This document shows positions 39,947 through 48,368 of a DNA stretch of 64,000 nucleotides, piece by piece. Source of the DNA: Flavobacterium stagni (lineage in GTDB: Bacteria; Bacteroidota; Bacteroidia; Flavobacteriales; Flavobacteriaceae). The notes beneath the pieces were generated by a model that did not search any database, had not been told where the DNA came from, and was given only the letters and a program-made list of their open reading frames with translations. Each line of letters begins with the position of its first letter. Within the stretch, counting starts at the first letter, position 1. Made by a program: the position numbers and the translations under genes. The stretch covers positions 496,001 through 560,000 of the forward strand of contig NZ_SBKN01000001.1 of the NCBI RefSeq assembly GCF_004122105.1. The letters are read 5' to 3'.

Positions 39947-41572
39947 ATGAAGACTATGTTGCACTTGAATTTTGAAAAATCATTTTGGGTTTCCGCAATA
40001 ACTGCGACCCTTTTAACCGGATGTGGTTCGTCGAACGCTCCATTTGTGAGCACCGATCCCGCCAAAATTGACAAAACGGTTTTAAAAACCACACCCATCA
40101 AAGAAGCCGACCTTCAACGTTGGAGTCATTTGGACCTAATCAAAGATACCGTTCCCGGAATGAGCGTTGATCGCGCCTATGCCGAATTACTTAAAAAACG
40201 CAAAGGAACCAAAATCATCGTGGGAGTTATCGACTCGGGATTAGACATCGACCACCCGGATTTACAAGGACACATTTGGACCAATACCAAAGAAATCCCT
40301 GGCAACAACATCGACGACGACAAAAACGGCTTTGTGGATGATGTACACGGATGGAATTTCTTGGGCGACGCCACGGATATGACGCTGGAACTGACCCGCA
40401 TCGTACAAAAAGGCGACGACGGTTCGGAAGCTTACAAAAAAGCCAAAGCGGAATTGGATCAAAAAATCCAAGAAATGAAACAACAAAAACCACAAGTGGA
40501 CATGATCGCCAAAGCGGACAAAGATATTCGTGAATTTTTGAAAAAAGAAACCTACACGAAAGCCGACTTGAAAGCAATTTCAACCACGGATGCCGGAATC
40601 AACCGCAGCAAAATGATCATGATGTCGATTGCTGCACAAGCCGGAGACGGTTTCCAAGAAGAAATCAAATCATATATCGATTACATTTCTGACCAATTGA
40701 ATTACAACCTCAACGTAAACTTCGACGGTCGTAAAGCTGTAGGCGATAATCCTGAAGACTTGAACGACAGAAACTACGGAAACGGTAACGTGAAAGGTCC
40801 TGATGTGGAAGATGCATTGCACGGTACCCACGTGGCTGGGATCATTGCGCAACTTCGTGGCAACGGTATCGGTGGCGATGGTGTGGTAGCGAAAAATGTG
40901 GAAATCATGGCCGTGCGTGCTGTACCCAACGGCGACGAATTTGACAAAGACATCGCTTTAGCCATTCGCTATGCGGTAGACAACGGCGCCAAAGTGATCA
41001 ACGGCAGTTTTGGAAAAGACTACTCGCCCCACAAAGAATGGGTGTGGGATGCCATCAAATACGCCGAAAGCAAAGACGTGTTGATCGTTCACGCGGCGGG
41101 TAACGACAGCAAAGATGTGGATGTTGAACCCAACTTCCCTACTGACGAAGTGAACGGGAAAGAAATTGCCGACAACCTCATCACCATCGGTGCATTAAAT
41201 ACCGCAACCGGCAGTAAAATGGTCGCTGATTTCTCGAACTACGGTCAGAAAAACGTTGACGTGTTTGCGCCCGGAGTGAAAATCTACGCTACGATTCCGA
41301 ACAACAAATACAAATACGAACAAGGAACATCCATGGCATCGCCTAATGCGGCGGGCGTTGCGGCCTTAATTCGTTCTTACTACCCAAGTTTAACTGCTTC
41401 CCAAGTGAAACACATCTTGATGGACTCTGGAGTGGCGATTCCTGGAAATGTAGCTGTGGGCGAAGAAAAAGTGCAAATTCCATTCAGCAACACCTGCGTG
41501 TCGGGTAAAATTGTGAATGCCTACAACGCGATTTTAATGGCGGATCAAATGGCACGCGCTACAAAAAAATAA
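39947..41572 (+). CDS. S8 (subtilisin-like) serine protease, lipoprotein
   Basis: A 541-aa protease with a lipoprotein signal (LLTGC, Cys26). The catalytic triad is Asp96 (VGVIDSGLD), His292 (LHGTHVAGII) and Ser462 (GTSMASPNAAG). A charged insertion of ~130 residues (about 145-275) sits between Asp and His. It is probably anchored at the cell surface or in the periplasm and degrades proteins. No type IX sorting domain is present at the C-terminus. The same-strand M1 peptidase follows after 170 bp of palindromic sequence. Confidence 0.93.
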   Translation: MKTMLHLNFEKSFWVSAITATLLTGCGSSNAPFVSTDPAKIDKTVLKTTPIKEADLQRWSHLDLIKDTVPGMSVDRAYAELLKKRKGTKIIVGVIDSGLDIDHPDLQGHIWTNTKEIPGNNIDDDKNGFVDDVHGWNFLGDATDMTLELTRIVQKGDDGSEAYKKAKAELDQKIQEMKQQKPQVDMIAKADKDIREFLKKETYTKADLKAISTTDAGINRSKMIMMSIAAQAGDGFQEEIKSYIDYISDQLNYNLNVNFDGRKAVGDNPEDLNDRNYGNGNVKGPDVEDALHGTHVAGIIAQLRGNGIGGDGVVAKNVEIMAVRAVPNGDEFDKDIALAIRYAVDNGAKVINGSFGKDYSPHKEWVWDAIKYAESKDVLIVHAAGNDSKDVDVEPNFPTDEVNGKEIADNLITIGALNTATGSKMVADFSNYGQKNVDVFAPGVKIYATIPNNKYKYEQGTSMASPNAAGVAALIRSYYPSLTASQVKHILMDSGVAIPGNVAVGEEKVQIPFSNTCVSGKIVNAYNAILMADQMARATKK

Positions 41573-41632
41573 GGGGAATATGGAGCAGTTGTACCTGCAT
41601 TAATCCTGTAACTTCCCGCTTTCGCCTTTACC

Positions 41633-41717
41633 TGCCTGCCGGCAGGCAAGTCGGGGCTAACAATCACCTACCGTGCCACAAGTTCGCGAAATTTGTGGCA
41701 TTGTTTTACCCTAGGGT
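41633..41717. repeat. Three palindromes in the S8-M1 gap
   Basis: TGCCTGCCGGCAGGCA (41633-41648, perfect 16 bp); an interrupted palindrome with arms TGCCACAA / TTGTGGCA (41674-41700) around TTCGCGAA; and ACCCTAGGGT (41708-41717). No T-run follows them, so they do not look like ordinary terminators. They resemble repetitive palindromes common in Bacteroidetes intergenic DNA (recollection). Confidence 0.65.
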
Positions 41718-41742
41718 TTCATCCCTACTCAAATGAACGATT

Positions 41743-43608
41743 ATGAAAAAAATGCTGTTTTTGGGAACGCTGTTCAGTTCCTTTTTCATCCAAGCGCAAA
41801 CCGGCTACTGGCAACAACGTGCCGATTACAAAATGGAGGTTTCGCTCGACGTAAAAACCTACCGCTATTCGGGAAAACAAGAATTGACTTATACCAACAA
41901 TTCCCAAGATACCCTACGCAAAGTGTACTACCACTTATACAACAACGCGTTTCAACCGGGCAGTGAAATGGACATGCGCATCCAACACATCAAAGATCCG
42001 GACAGCCGCATGGTGGACAAAATCAAAGAAGGCGACAAAGAAATCAAACAGAGTCGCATCGCCAAACTCAAACCCGAAGAAGTGGGTTTCTTGCACGTGA
42101 ATGACGTGCGACAAGACGGCGCGCTCCTTAGCGTAAAAGAAGTGGAAACCATCCTCGAAGTGCCGTTGGCTCTACCATTACTCCCCGGAAAATCCACCGT
42201 ACTAACCCTTAATTTTGAAGGCCAAGTACCGGTGCAAATTCGCCGCTCAGGACGCAACAACCGTGAAGGCATCGCGCTTTCCATGGCGCAGTGGTATCCC
42301 AAAATGGCCGAATTTGATTTCGAGGGTTGGCATGCCGATCCCTACCTCGCCCGCGAATTTCACGGCGTTTGGGGAAGCTTTGACGTGAAAATTACCTTAG
42401 ACAAAAACTACATCGTAGGCGGAACGGGCTACTTGCAAAACGGTAACGAAATTGGATACAACTACCAAGAAGCCGGCGTGAAAGTGTCGATTCCGAAGAA
42501 ACAAAAAACCTTGACGTGGCATTTTGTTGCTCCAGATGTACACGACTTTACCTGGGCTGCCGATCCCGATTATATTCACGATACCTATCCGGGACCCAAC
42601 GGTGTAACCCTACATTTTTTATACAAAAACAAACCTGAAATCGAGCTGACCTGGAAAGCGATCGAACCCAAAGTGGCCACCATCATGGACTTGTATAACC
42701 ACTGGGTCGGACCCTATCCCTACAAGCAATATTCAGTTATTCAAGGCGGTGACGGCGGTATGGAATACGCCATGTGTACTTTGATTTTGGGCGAAGGCAA
42801 GTTGGACGGACTCACCGGACTTATCGCACACGAAATGGGGCACTCGTGGTTCCAACACATCTTAGCAACCAACGAAAGTAAACACCCGTGGATGGACGAA
42901 GGATTTACTTCTTACATCGAAGACAAAGCCATGAATGCCTTGGCGGCACAACCCGTGGCCAACCCGTATGCAGGAGCGTTTAAAGGCTATATCAATTTGG
43001 CCAACAGCGGCAAAGAACAACCGCTGTCAACCCACGCCGATCGCTACGACGAAAACCGCAGTTACAGCATTGCGTCTTACAGCAAAGGCGAAGTGTTCTT
43101 GGCACAGTTTGAATACTTGCTAGGCCGCACCAACATGGACAAAATCTTGCGTAAATACTACGACGATTTCAAGTTCAAACACCCGAATCCCAACGATATC
43201 AAGCGCACCGCCGAACGCGTTTCGGGTGCAACCTTGGATTGGTACCTCACCGATTTCACCAAAACCATCAACACGATTGATTACGGTTTCGGTGCGGTCG
43301 AAGAAAAAGACGGCGCCACAGTAGTGAACTTGGAACGCATTGGCCGCATGCCGATGCCCATCGATTTGCAAGTGACCTACACCGACGGCAGCAAAGAGAA
43401 TTTCTACATTCCGTTGCGATTAATGAACTTTGAAAAACCCAACCCCGACCCGGAATTAGCGCGCGTAGTCCTCCCCGATTGGGCGTGGGGCAACCCGAAC
43501 TACCAATTCCGCATTGCGAAACCGCTCAGCACAATCAAGAGCATCGTTATCGACCCAGCGGGACTGATGGCGGATGTGAAGGGGAATAATAATAAATTTG
43601 AAAGGTAA
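41743..43608 (+). CDS. M1 family metallopeptidase
   Basis: A 621-aa zinc aminopeptidase-type enzyme with a signal peptide (ending FIQAQ). The zinc site HEMGH (about 363-367) with the second Glu at the correct X18 distance (DEGF, about 386) and the exopeptidase motif GGMEYAM (about 338-344) are intact. The N-terminal beta domain and C-terminal region are of normal length. It is probably a periplasmic or surface peptidase trimming peptides made by proteases such as the S8 neighbour (inference). Its stop codon lies inside the first unit of a CTGAG octad array. Confidence 0.93.
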   Translation: MKKMLFLGTLFSSFFIQAQTGYWQQRADYKMEVSLDVKTYRYSGKQELTYTNNSQDTLRKVYYHLYNNAFQPGSEMDMRIQHIKDPDSRMVDKIKEGDKEIKQSRIAKLKPEEVGFLHVNDVRQDGALLSVKEVETILEVPLALPLLPGKSTVLTLNFEGQVPVQIRRSGRNNREGIALSMAQWYPKMAEFDFEGWHADPYLAREFHGVWGSFDVKITLDKNYIVGGTGYLQNGNEIGYNYQEAGVKVSIPKKQKTLTWHFVAPDVHDFTWAADPDYIHDTYPGPNGVTLHFLYKNKPEIELTWKAIEPKVATIMDLYNHWVGPYPYKQYSVIQGGDGGMEYAMCTLILGEGKLDGLTGLIAHEMGHSWFQHILATNESKHPWMDEGFTSYIEDKAMNALAAQPVANPYAGAFKGYINLANSGKEQPLSTHADRYDENRSYSIASYSKGEVFLAQFEYLLGRTNMDKILRKYYDDFKFKHPNPNDIKRTAERVSGATLDWYLTDFTKTINTIDYGFGAVEEKDGATVVNLERIGRMPMPIDLQVTYTDGSKENFYIPLRLMNFEKPNPDPELARVVLPDWAWGNPNYQFRIAKPLSTIKSIVIDPAGLMADVKGNNNKFER

Positions 43609-43644
43609 GCTACTGAGAAGCTGAGCCACTAAGCTGCTGAGCAA
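43605..43644. repeat. CTGAGNNN octad array, M1 peptidase stop
   Basis: Four in-phase 8-mers from 43613 (CTGAG or CTAAG core) preceded by a related unit GTAAGCTA at 43605-43612 that contains the M1 stop codon TAA (43606-43608). Confidence 0.7.
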
Positions 43645-43673
43645 CCCTGTTTTAAATATCAAAAAATGCATCT

Positions 43674-43702
43674 AACCCGTAGTGTCACGCTGCGGGTTTT
43701 TT
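43674..43702 (+). terminator. Rho-independent terminator after the M1 peptidase gene
   Basis: AACCCG(T)AG / CT(G)CGGGTT stem with a 7-nt loop, followed by a T-run, 66 bp after the stop codon and just beyond the octad array. Confidence 0.8.
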
Positions 43703-43722
43703 TGTTTCAAGTTTCAGGTTTC

Positions 43723-43739
43723 TCCCGAAATTTCGGGAT
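43723..43739. repeat. 17-bp element TCCCGAAATTTCGGGAT, copy 2
   Basis: Identical to 15448-15464. Here it separates GTTTCNN heptads (43704-43724) from the GTTCTGGG direct repeat; in the second occurrence of that pairing (44056-44094) the heptads and the direct repeat are joined without it. Confidence 0.75.
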
Positions 43740-43742
43740 CAG

Positions 43743-43767
43743 GTTCTGGGTGTGAAGACAGGAATGG
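43743..43767 (+). repeat. 25-bp direct repeat, copy 1
   Basis: Starts GTTCTGGGTGTGAAGACAGG; differs from copy 2 (44070-44094) at two of 25 positions. Both copies follow TTTCAN-type heptads. Confidence 0.75.
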
Positions 43768-43923
43768 TAAAAGTGTTGAATTTGAATAAAGCTTTTGCTG
43801 CATCCAAAAAAAAATGTAAAACTAAGTGCTACATTGTATTACTACCGTTTTACCATTAAGGAATTAAGAGTCCCACAAGGCCGAAAATGGGTTAAGAAAA
43901 TTAAAAAGGCCAAAGGCCGTGAA

Positions 43924-44043
43924 CTTGGTGGACTTAAAATCATCGTAATACTTGGTAAAAACTTCGCGGACTTTGCGCAATCTTAGTGCCTTTGCGTTAA
44001 AAAACATAGTGAAACTTGGTGAAAAACTTAGTGGAACTTTGTG
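43924..44043. repeat. CTTNGNG interspersed heptamers (about 10 cores)
   Basis: Cores such as CTTGGTG, CTTTGCG and CTTAGTG start at 43924, 43951, 43962, 43971, 43982, 43990, 44005, 44015, 44027 and 44037 (one-mismatch forms included), mostly 8-12 bp apart with A-rich spacers. Confidence 0.65.
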
Positions 44044-44069
44044 CTCCTAAATTTAATTTCAGGTTTCAA

Positions 44070-44094
44070 GTTCTGGGCGTGAAGACAGGGATGG
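44070..44094 (+). repeat. 25-bp direct repeat, copy 2
   Basis: Starts GTTCTGGGCGTGAAGACAGG; see copy 1 at 43743-43767. It is preceded directly by ATTTCAG and GTTTCAA heptads (44056-44069). Confidence 0.75.
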
Positions 44095-44109
44095 AAAAGA
44101 AAGCGTGTT

Positions 44110-44165
44110 ACTTGCACCTTGCTACTGATCACTGATGACTGTACACTGATGACTATACACTTTTA
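44110..44165. repeat. ACTGNNN heptad array (8 units)
   Basis: Eight in-phase 7-mers from 44110; units three to six begin ACTG, the other four are degenerate (for example ACTATAC). It ends 83 bp before the GH125 ATG. Confidence 0.8.
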
Positions 44166-44248
44166 ATCTCTTCCACTTTTACACTCTAAAAACACTCTGC
44201 GGAACTTGAAACAAAATTTTATACTTTTAAGTCGCAAATCCCTACACC

Positions 44249-45694
44249 ATGACATCACGACGCAAATTTTTATATACGGGCGGACTCGGTTTATTGGGCG
44301 TGTCTATGGCGCAAAGTGCCGTGGGCTCCCGACTTTTGGACTTTCAATTGGAACTGTATCCATCTAAACGTCCGCTGCTCGCCCAACGAAAGTTTACTTC
44401 GCCTGCCGTAGAATCGTTGATTCAGCAGGTCAAAGGGCAAATCAAAAACCCCAAACTCGCGTGGTTGTTTGAAAATTGTTACCCAAATACCCTCGATACA
44501 ACCGTGCATTTTGGACGCAGAAACAACCAGCCCGATACTTTTGTAATTACGGGCGATATCGATGCCATGTGGCTTCGGGATTCTTCGGCGCAAGTGTATC
44601 CCTATGTGGCGTTGTGTGCTAAAGACCCCAAACTGAGTGAGATGATCGAAGGGGTGATTCGCCGTCAAACGCATTGCATCCAAATCGACCCTTATGCCAA
44701 TGCCTTCAACCGCGAAGCCACAGGCAGCTATTGGGAAAAAGACAATACGCGCATGCTCCCCGAATTGCACGAGCGAAAATGGGAAATCGATTCGCTCTGT
44801 TACCCCATTCGATTGGCGCACCATTACTGGAAAACCACGGGACAAACCCAAGCATTTACAGGAGAATGGCGCAATGCTATGCGAGCGGTGGTTCAGACTT
44901 TTCGCCAACAGCAACGTAAAAACGGTACAAAAGACACGCCCTATACCTTCACCCGACAAACCGACCGCGCAGCCGATACGCTGATGAACTTTGGGTATGG
45001 GAATCCGATACAGCCGGTCGGACTCATTTGTTCGGCGTTCCGACCCTCAGACGATGCAACAGTGTTGAGCTTTTTGATTCCGTCCAACCTTTTTGTGGTG
45101 GAATCGTTACGGCAATTGGCCGAAATGAGTACCCAAATCAACAACGACAGTGCGTTTGCCACGGAATGCCTCGCCCTCGCTGACGAAGTGATGGCCGCCG
45201 TTCAACGTTACGGCATTGTCGAACATCCGAAATATGGCGCGGTCTACGCCTATGAAGTCGATGGTTTTGGCGGACGTTTGTTGATGGATGATTCCAATGT
45301 GCCCAACTTGCTCGCGTTGCCGTATCTGTGTTCGTTTATCAAAACGACGGATCCTATTTATCAAAACACCCGAAGATTGGTGTTAAGCGAAGACAATCCT
45401 TACTATTTCAAAGGCACGGCCGCAGCCGGATTGGGCGGGCCGCATGTGGGTATCGACTGGATTTGGCCCCTGAGTTTGATCACCCAAGCCTTGACTACTT
45501 CCGACCCCGAAGAAATAAAAAGTTGTATTGAAACCTTGGTACGAACGGATGCCGACACGGGTTTTATGCATGAAGCCTTTCACAAAAACGACCCCAAGCA
45601 ATTCACACGCGCCTGGTTTGCGTGGGCGAATACGCTGTTTGGTGAGTTGATTGTGCAAACGGCGGGGAAGTATCCGGAGATTTTGAGATTCTGA
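44249..45694 (+). CDS. Glycoside hydrolase family 125 (exo-alpha-1,6-mannosidase)
   Basis: A 481-aa enzyme with a Tat-like signal (SRRKFLYTGGLGLLGVSMA). GH125 is indicated by TGDIDAMWLRDSSAQVYPY (101-119), REATGSYWEKDNTRMLPELHERKWEIDSL region motifs, RPSDDATV (266-272) with a likely catalytic Asp, DDSNVPNLLALPY, and MHEAF with a likely catalytic Glu. Characterised GH125 enzymes release mannose from alpha-1,6-linked mannans; here a role in glycan foraging is inferred. The last three codons and the TGA stop lie inside an octad array, so the C-terminus may have been reshaped by it. Confidence 0.9.
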   Translation: MTSRRKFLYTGGLGLLGVSMAQSAVGSRLLDFQLELYPSKRPLLAQRKFTSPAVESLIQQVKGQIKNPKLAWLFENCYPNTLDTTVHFGRRNNQPDTFVITGDIDAMWLRDSSAQVYPYVALCAKDPKLSEMIEGVIRRQTHCIQIDPYANAFNREATGSYWEKDNTRMLPELHERKWEIDSLCYPIRLAHHYWKTTGQTQAFTGEWRNAMRAVVQTFRQQQRKNGTKDTPYTFTRQTDRAADTLMNFGYGNPIQPVGLICSAFRPSDDATVLSFLIPSNLFVVESLRQLAEMSTQINNDSAFATECLALADEVMAAVQRYGIVEHPKYGAVYAYEVDGFGGRLLMDDSNVPNLLALPYLCSFIKTTDPIYQNTRRLVLSEDNPYYFKGTAAAGLGGPHVGIDWIWPLSLITQALTTSDPEEIKSCIETLVRTDADTGFMHEAFHKNDPKQFTRAWFAWANTLFGELIVQTAGKYPEILRF

Positions 45695-45730
45695 GCCGCT
45701 GAGATTCTGAGCCCCTGTGCTGCTAAGCAA
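45683..45730. repeat. CTGAGNNN octad array overlapping the GH125 stop
   Basis: Six in-phase 8-mers (45683, 45691, 45699, 45707, 45715, 45723) with core YTGAG/CTAAG. The TGA stop of GH125 (45692-45694) is supplied by the second unit. Same core and period as the array after the M1 peptidase gene. Confidence 0.8.
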
Positions 45731-45751
45731 ATCCCTTTTAAACAACACGAA

Positions 45752-45775
45752 ACTGAGACTGCGACTGCGACTCTT
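45752..45775. repeat. ACTGNN hexad repeat (4 units)
   Basis: Four 6-mers ACTGAG, ACTGCG (twice) and ACTCTT in phase, 22 bp after the octad array. Confidence 0.55.
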
Positions 45776-45925
45776 TCCATTTTTCCTCTTAAATAGCATT
45801 CACCTCAACTAGTTCCCAAAATATCAGGAGAAACCCTATCAAATATTTCCGAAAATTCCTCGTTTTCTGTGTAGGTGTTTTTCTGAATTAGAATTTGTAG
45901 TTTTACACCGTATAATTTTTTCGCT

Positions 45926-46339
45926 ATGAAATTTTTACGCTTTGTAGGTACCGTTGCCCTTTTACTTTTTTGTATACAAACCCTCCATGCCCAAAAATAC
46001 CGGTTCAAAGCCAGTAGTTTGAGTGTTATGGACCGTGGTGAAAAAGGTCAGTGGTCGGAATGGTCGGAATTTAAACCTGCCGATGTGGTGATTACCCTTG
46101 ACGGAGACAAAGACCGTATTGTGATTCATTCCAAAGACATTCAGTTGTACCGAATCACGGCCTATTACGATAAAATTGAAACCGAAAAAGAACAAACCTT
46201 GGGATTTGAATGCTTGGACAATACCGGCGAAATGTGTGTGGTCCTCTTGGTTACGCACAAAGACGAAGGCGGTCGAATGCAGTTTTACATCAACTACCGC
46301 GACTTGAAAATGGTGTACAACGTGTATAACGCAAAATAA
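45926..46339 (+). CDS. Hypothetical exported protein
   Basis: A 137-aa protein with a signal peptide (ending TLHAQ). The mature ~115 residues are beta-rich (RFKASSLSVMDRGEKGQWSEW...DVVITLDGDKDRIVIHSKDIQLY) with two Cys. I do not recognise the family. Its TAA is followed directly by the rnpA ATG, so the two are in one operon. Confidence 0.75.
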   Translation: MKFLRFVGTVALLLFCIQTLHAQKYRFKASSLSVMDRGEKGQWSEWSEFKPADVVITLDGDKDRIVIHSKDIQLYRITAYYDKIETEKEQTLGFECLDNTGEMCVVLLVTHKDEGGRMQFYINYRDLKMVYNVYNAK

Positions 46340-46756
46340 ATGTTGGAATCCACGCACTCATTTCGGTATCCCAAACAGGAAAAACTCAAACGCCGTAAGT
46401 TGATCGAACGCCTCTTCACTGAAGGAGAAAGCGTTGGACAATACCCGTTGCGCTTGGTCTATCTTCCAGTTCCCGAAGAGCAGGAAACGTTGCAAATCGC
46501 CGTTTCGGTTTCCAAAAAATATTTCAAAAAAGCCGTGGATCGCAATTATTACAAACGGGTGCTTCGGGAATGCTACCGACTCCACCAGTACCGGATAAAA
46601 GACCACCTCACGCAACCCTATGCGATGTTGTTCTTTTACCAAACCCGCGACCGCATGGATTTTGCTACCATAGAACGCAAAACGCAACAATTGTTTGACA
46701 AATGGGTCACGTCCCAAACCCTAAAAAATGCAGAAAATGATGTTCAAAAACCTTAA
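46340..46756 (+). CDS. rnpA: Ribonuclease P protein component
   Basis: A 138-aa basic protein; with the RNA subunit it trims the 5' leader of pre-tRNA. Family features are FRYPKQEKLKRRKLIERLF at the start and the RNP helix AVDRNYYKRVLRECYRLH in the middle. The usual neighbour rpmH is not adjacent. It overlaps the S41 protease gene by 29 bp. Confidence 0.95.
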   Translation: MLESTHSFRYPKQEKLKRRKLIERLFTEGESVGQYPLRLVYLPVPEEQETLQIAVSVSKKYFKKAVDRNYYKRVLRECYRLHQYRIKDHLTQPYAMLFFYQTRDRMDFATIERKTQQLFDKWVTSQTLKNAENDVQKP

Positions 46757-48368
46757 AAAAAGATATGTACTTCCTGCTGTTGCCGCCGGAATGTTCTTTA
46801 TAGGCACCAGTTTCAAAGACGATTTCTTTGAAATTGCCAAGCAGATTGAAATCTTTACCACCCTGTTCAAAACCGTCAATCAAAACTATGTGGATGAAGT
46901 CAATCCCGCCGAATTGATGGACAAAGCGATTAAGAGTATGTTGGCCAATCTCGATCCCTACACCAACTATTTCAACGAGCAAGATGTCGTAAAATTTAAA
47001 ATCAACAATACAGGCGAATACACCGGTATCGGGGCTATGATTGCACGTAAAGAAGATAAATTAATCATCAAAGAACCCTACAAAGGCTATCCTGCCGACA
47101 AGGCCGGACTCAAAGCGGGGGATGCGATTGTTCAAATTGGAGATGTGCTTTTGGCCGACTTCAAAGACGATGCCTCGCAATTGTTGAAAGGGGCGAAAAA
47201 CACCAAAGTTGAAGTAAAATACATCCGCCAAGGCAAAACGCTTTCGACGACTATTGTTTTGGATGAAGTCGAAATCAATGCTGTGCCGTATTTTGGTATG
47301 GTCGATGCTAAAACGGGTTATATCGTATTGAGTGCCTTCAACCGCAAAACCACTACCGAAACCAAAGAGGCGTTGGAAAAATTAAAAGCCCAAGGTGCCG
47401 AGCGAATTATTTTGGACTTGCGCGGCAATCCGGGCGGACTACTCAACGAGGCTGTGAATGTATGTGGTTTGTTTGTACCCAAAGGCGAAACCATTGTAAC
47501 CACCAAATCCAAAAACGAGAAATACAACGCAACCTACAAAACCACGCGCGAACCCGTGGACCTTACCATTCCGTTGGCGATTATTGTGGATGGAAAAAGT
47601 GCTTCTGCCTCTGAGATTGTTTCGGGTGGATTGCAAGACTTGGACCGCGCCGTGATTATCGGTAGCCGCAGTTTCGGAAAGGGATTGGTACAACGTCCGT
47701 TGGATATGACCTACGGTACCCAAGTGAAAGTGACCATTTCTCGCTACTATACACCTTCGGGCCGCTGTATCCAAGCATTGGATTATGCCCACAAAGGTAA
47801 AGACGGCAAAGCCGTGAAAGCGGATAAGTTCAACGCCTTCAAAACCAAAAAAGGACGAACAGTGTATGACGGTGGCGGGATTCAACCCGACATTGAAATG
47901 GCTGAAACCAAAACCAGTACGATTGCCGAAGTCTTGCAAAAAAACGATGTGATCTTCAATTTTGCGACCGATTACTACTACCGTCATCCCAATCAAGGAG
48001 CAACGGTGCCAACGATTACCGACGCGGATTATGCCGACTTCAAAGCCTATTTGAAAAAAGAGAAAATCAGTTTTGATACCGAAACTGAATTGGCTTTGAA
48101 AGCTACATTGGAAAAAGCTAAAAAAGAAAATGTGGACGAGTCCATCAAAACCCAATACGAGGCGTTGTATGCTGCTTTACAAAAAAGCGAAGAAGCCTTG
48201 TTGGATAAAAACCAAAAAGAAATCAAACGACTGTTGTTGGACGAATTGATTCGCCGCTACCAATACAAAGAAGGCTTGTACCAGTATTATGTAAAAAATA
48301 ATGCAGAGATTGCTCGCGCTACACAGTTGTTGGCCAACCCATCCGAATACCAAAAAATATTACAATAA
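46728..48368 (+). CDS. S41 family C-terminal processing protease
   Basis: A 546-aa exported or membrane-anchored protease (hydrophobic segment about 15-28). A PDZ domain (about 90-165, GAMIARKEDKLIIKEPYKGYP region) is followed by the S41 catalytic domain with LDLRGNPGGLL, the Ser-containing GKSASASEIVSGGLQD (Ser about 292) and GSRSFGKGLVQ (Lys about 317). The C-terminal ~150 residues are helical. ATGs at 46737 and 46740 are alternative starts. The stop overlaps the next gene (TAATG). Confidence 0.93.
   Translation: MQKMMFKNLKKRYVLPAVAAGMFFIGTSFKDDFFEIAKQIEIFTTLFKTVNQNYVDEVNPAELMDKAIKSMLANLDPYTNYFNEQDVVKFKINNTGEYTGIGAMIARKEDKLIIKEPYKGYPADKAGLKAGDAIVQIGDVLLADFKDDASQLLKGAKNTKVEVKYIRQGKTLSTTIVLDEVEINAVPYFGMVDAKTGYIVLSAFNRKTTTETKEALEKLKAQGAERIILDLRGNPGGLLNEAVNVCGLFVPKGETIVTTKSKNEKYNATYKTTREPVDLTIPLAIIVDGKSASASEIVSGGLQDLDRAVIIGSRSFGKGLVQRPLDMTYGTQVKVTISRYYTPSGRCIQALDYAHKGKDGKAVKADKFNAFKTKKGRTVYDGGGIQPDIEMAETKTSTIAEVLQKNDVIFNFATDYYYRHPNQGATVPTITDADYADFKAYLKKEKISFDTETELALKATLEKAKKENVDESIKTQYEALYAALQKSEEALLDKNQKEIKRLLLDELIRRYQYKEGLYQYYVKNNAEIARATQLLANPSEYQKILQ

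Larger units (their letters stand above)
43609..44248. other. 640-bp gap built from at least seven repeat types
   Basis: In order: CTGAG octads, a terminator (43674-43700), GTTTCNN heptads (43704-43724), the TCCCGAAATTTCGGGAT palindrome (43723-43739), a 25-bp direct repeat (43743-43767), AT-rich sequence with accattaaggaattaag, a CTTNGNG series (43924-44043), more TTTCAN heptads (44056-44076), the second 25-bp copy (44070-44094), and ACTGNNN heptads (44110-44165). The only open frame (43795-43986) covers repeats and is not a credible gene. Confidence 0.8.

Noticed and set aside
43795..43986. 63-codon open frame on the plus strand
   Set aside because: It runs across the CTTNGNG and AT-rich repeats, has no plausible protein character and no ribosome-binding or promoter context.
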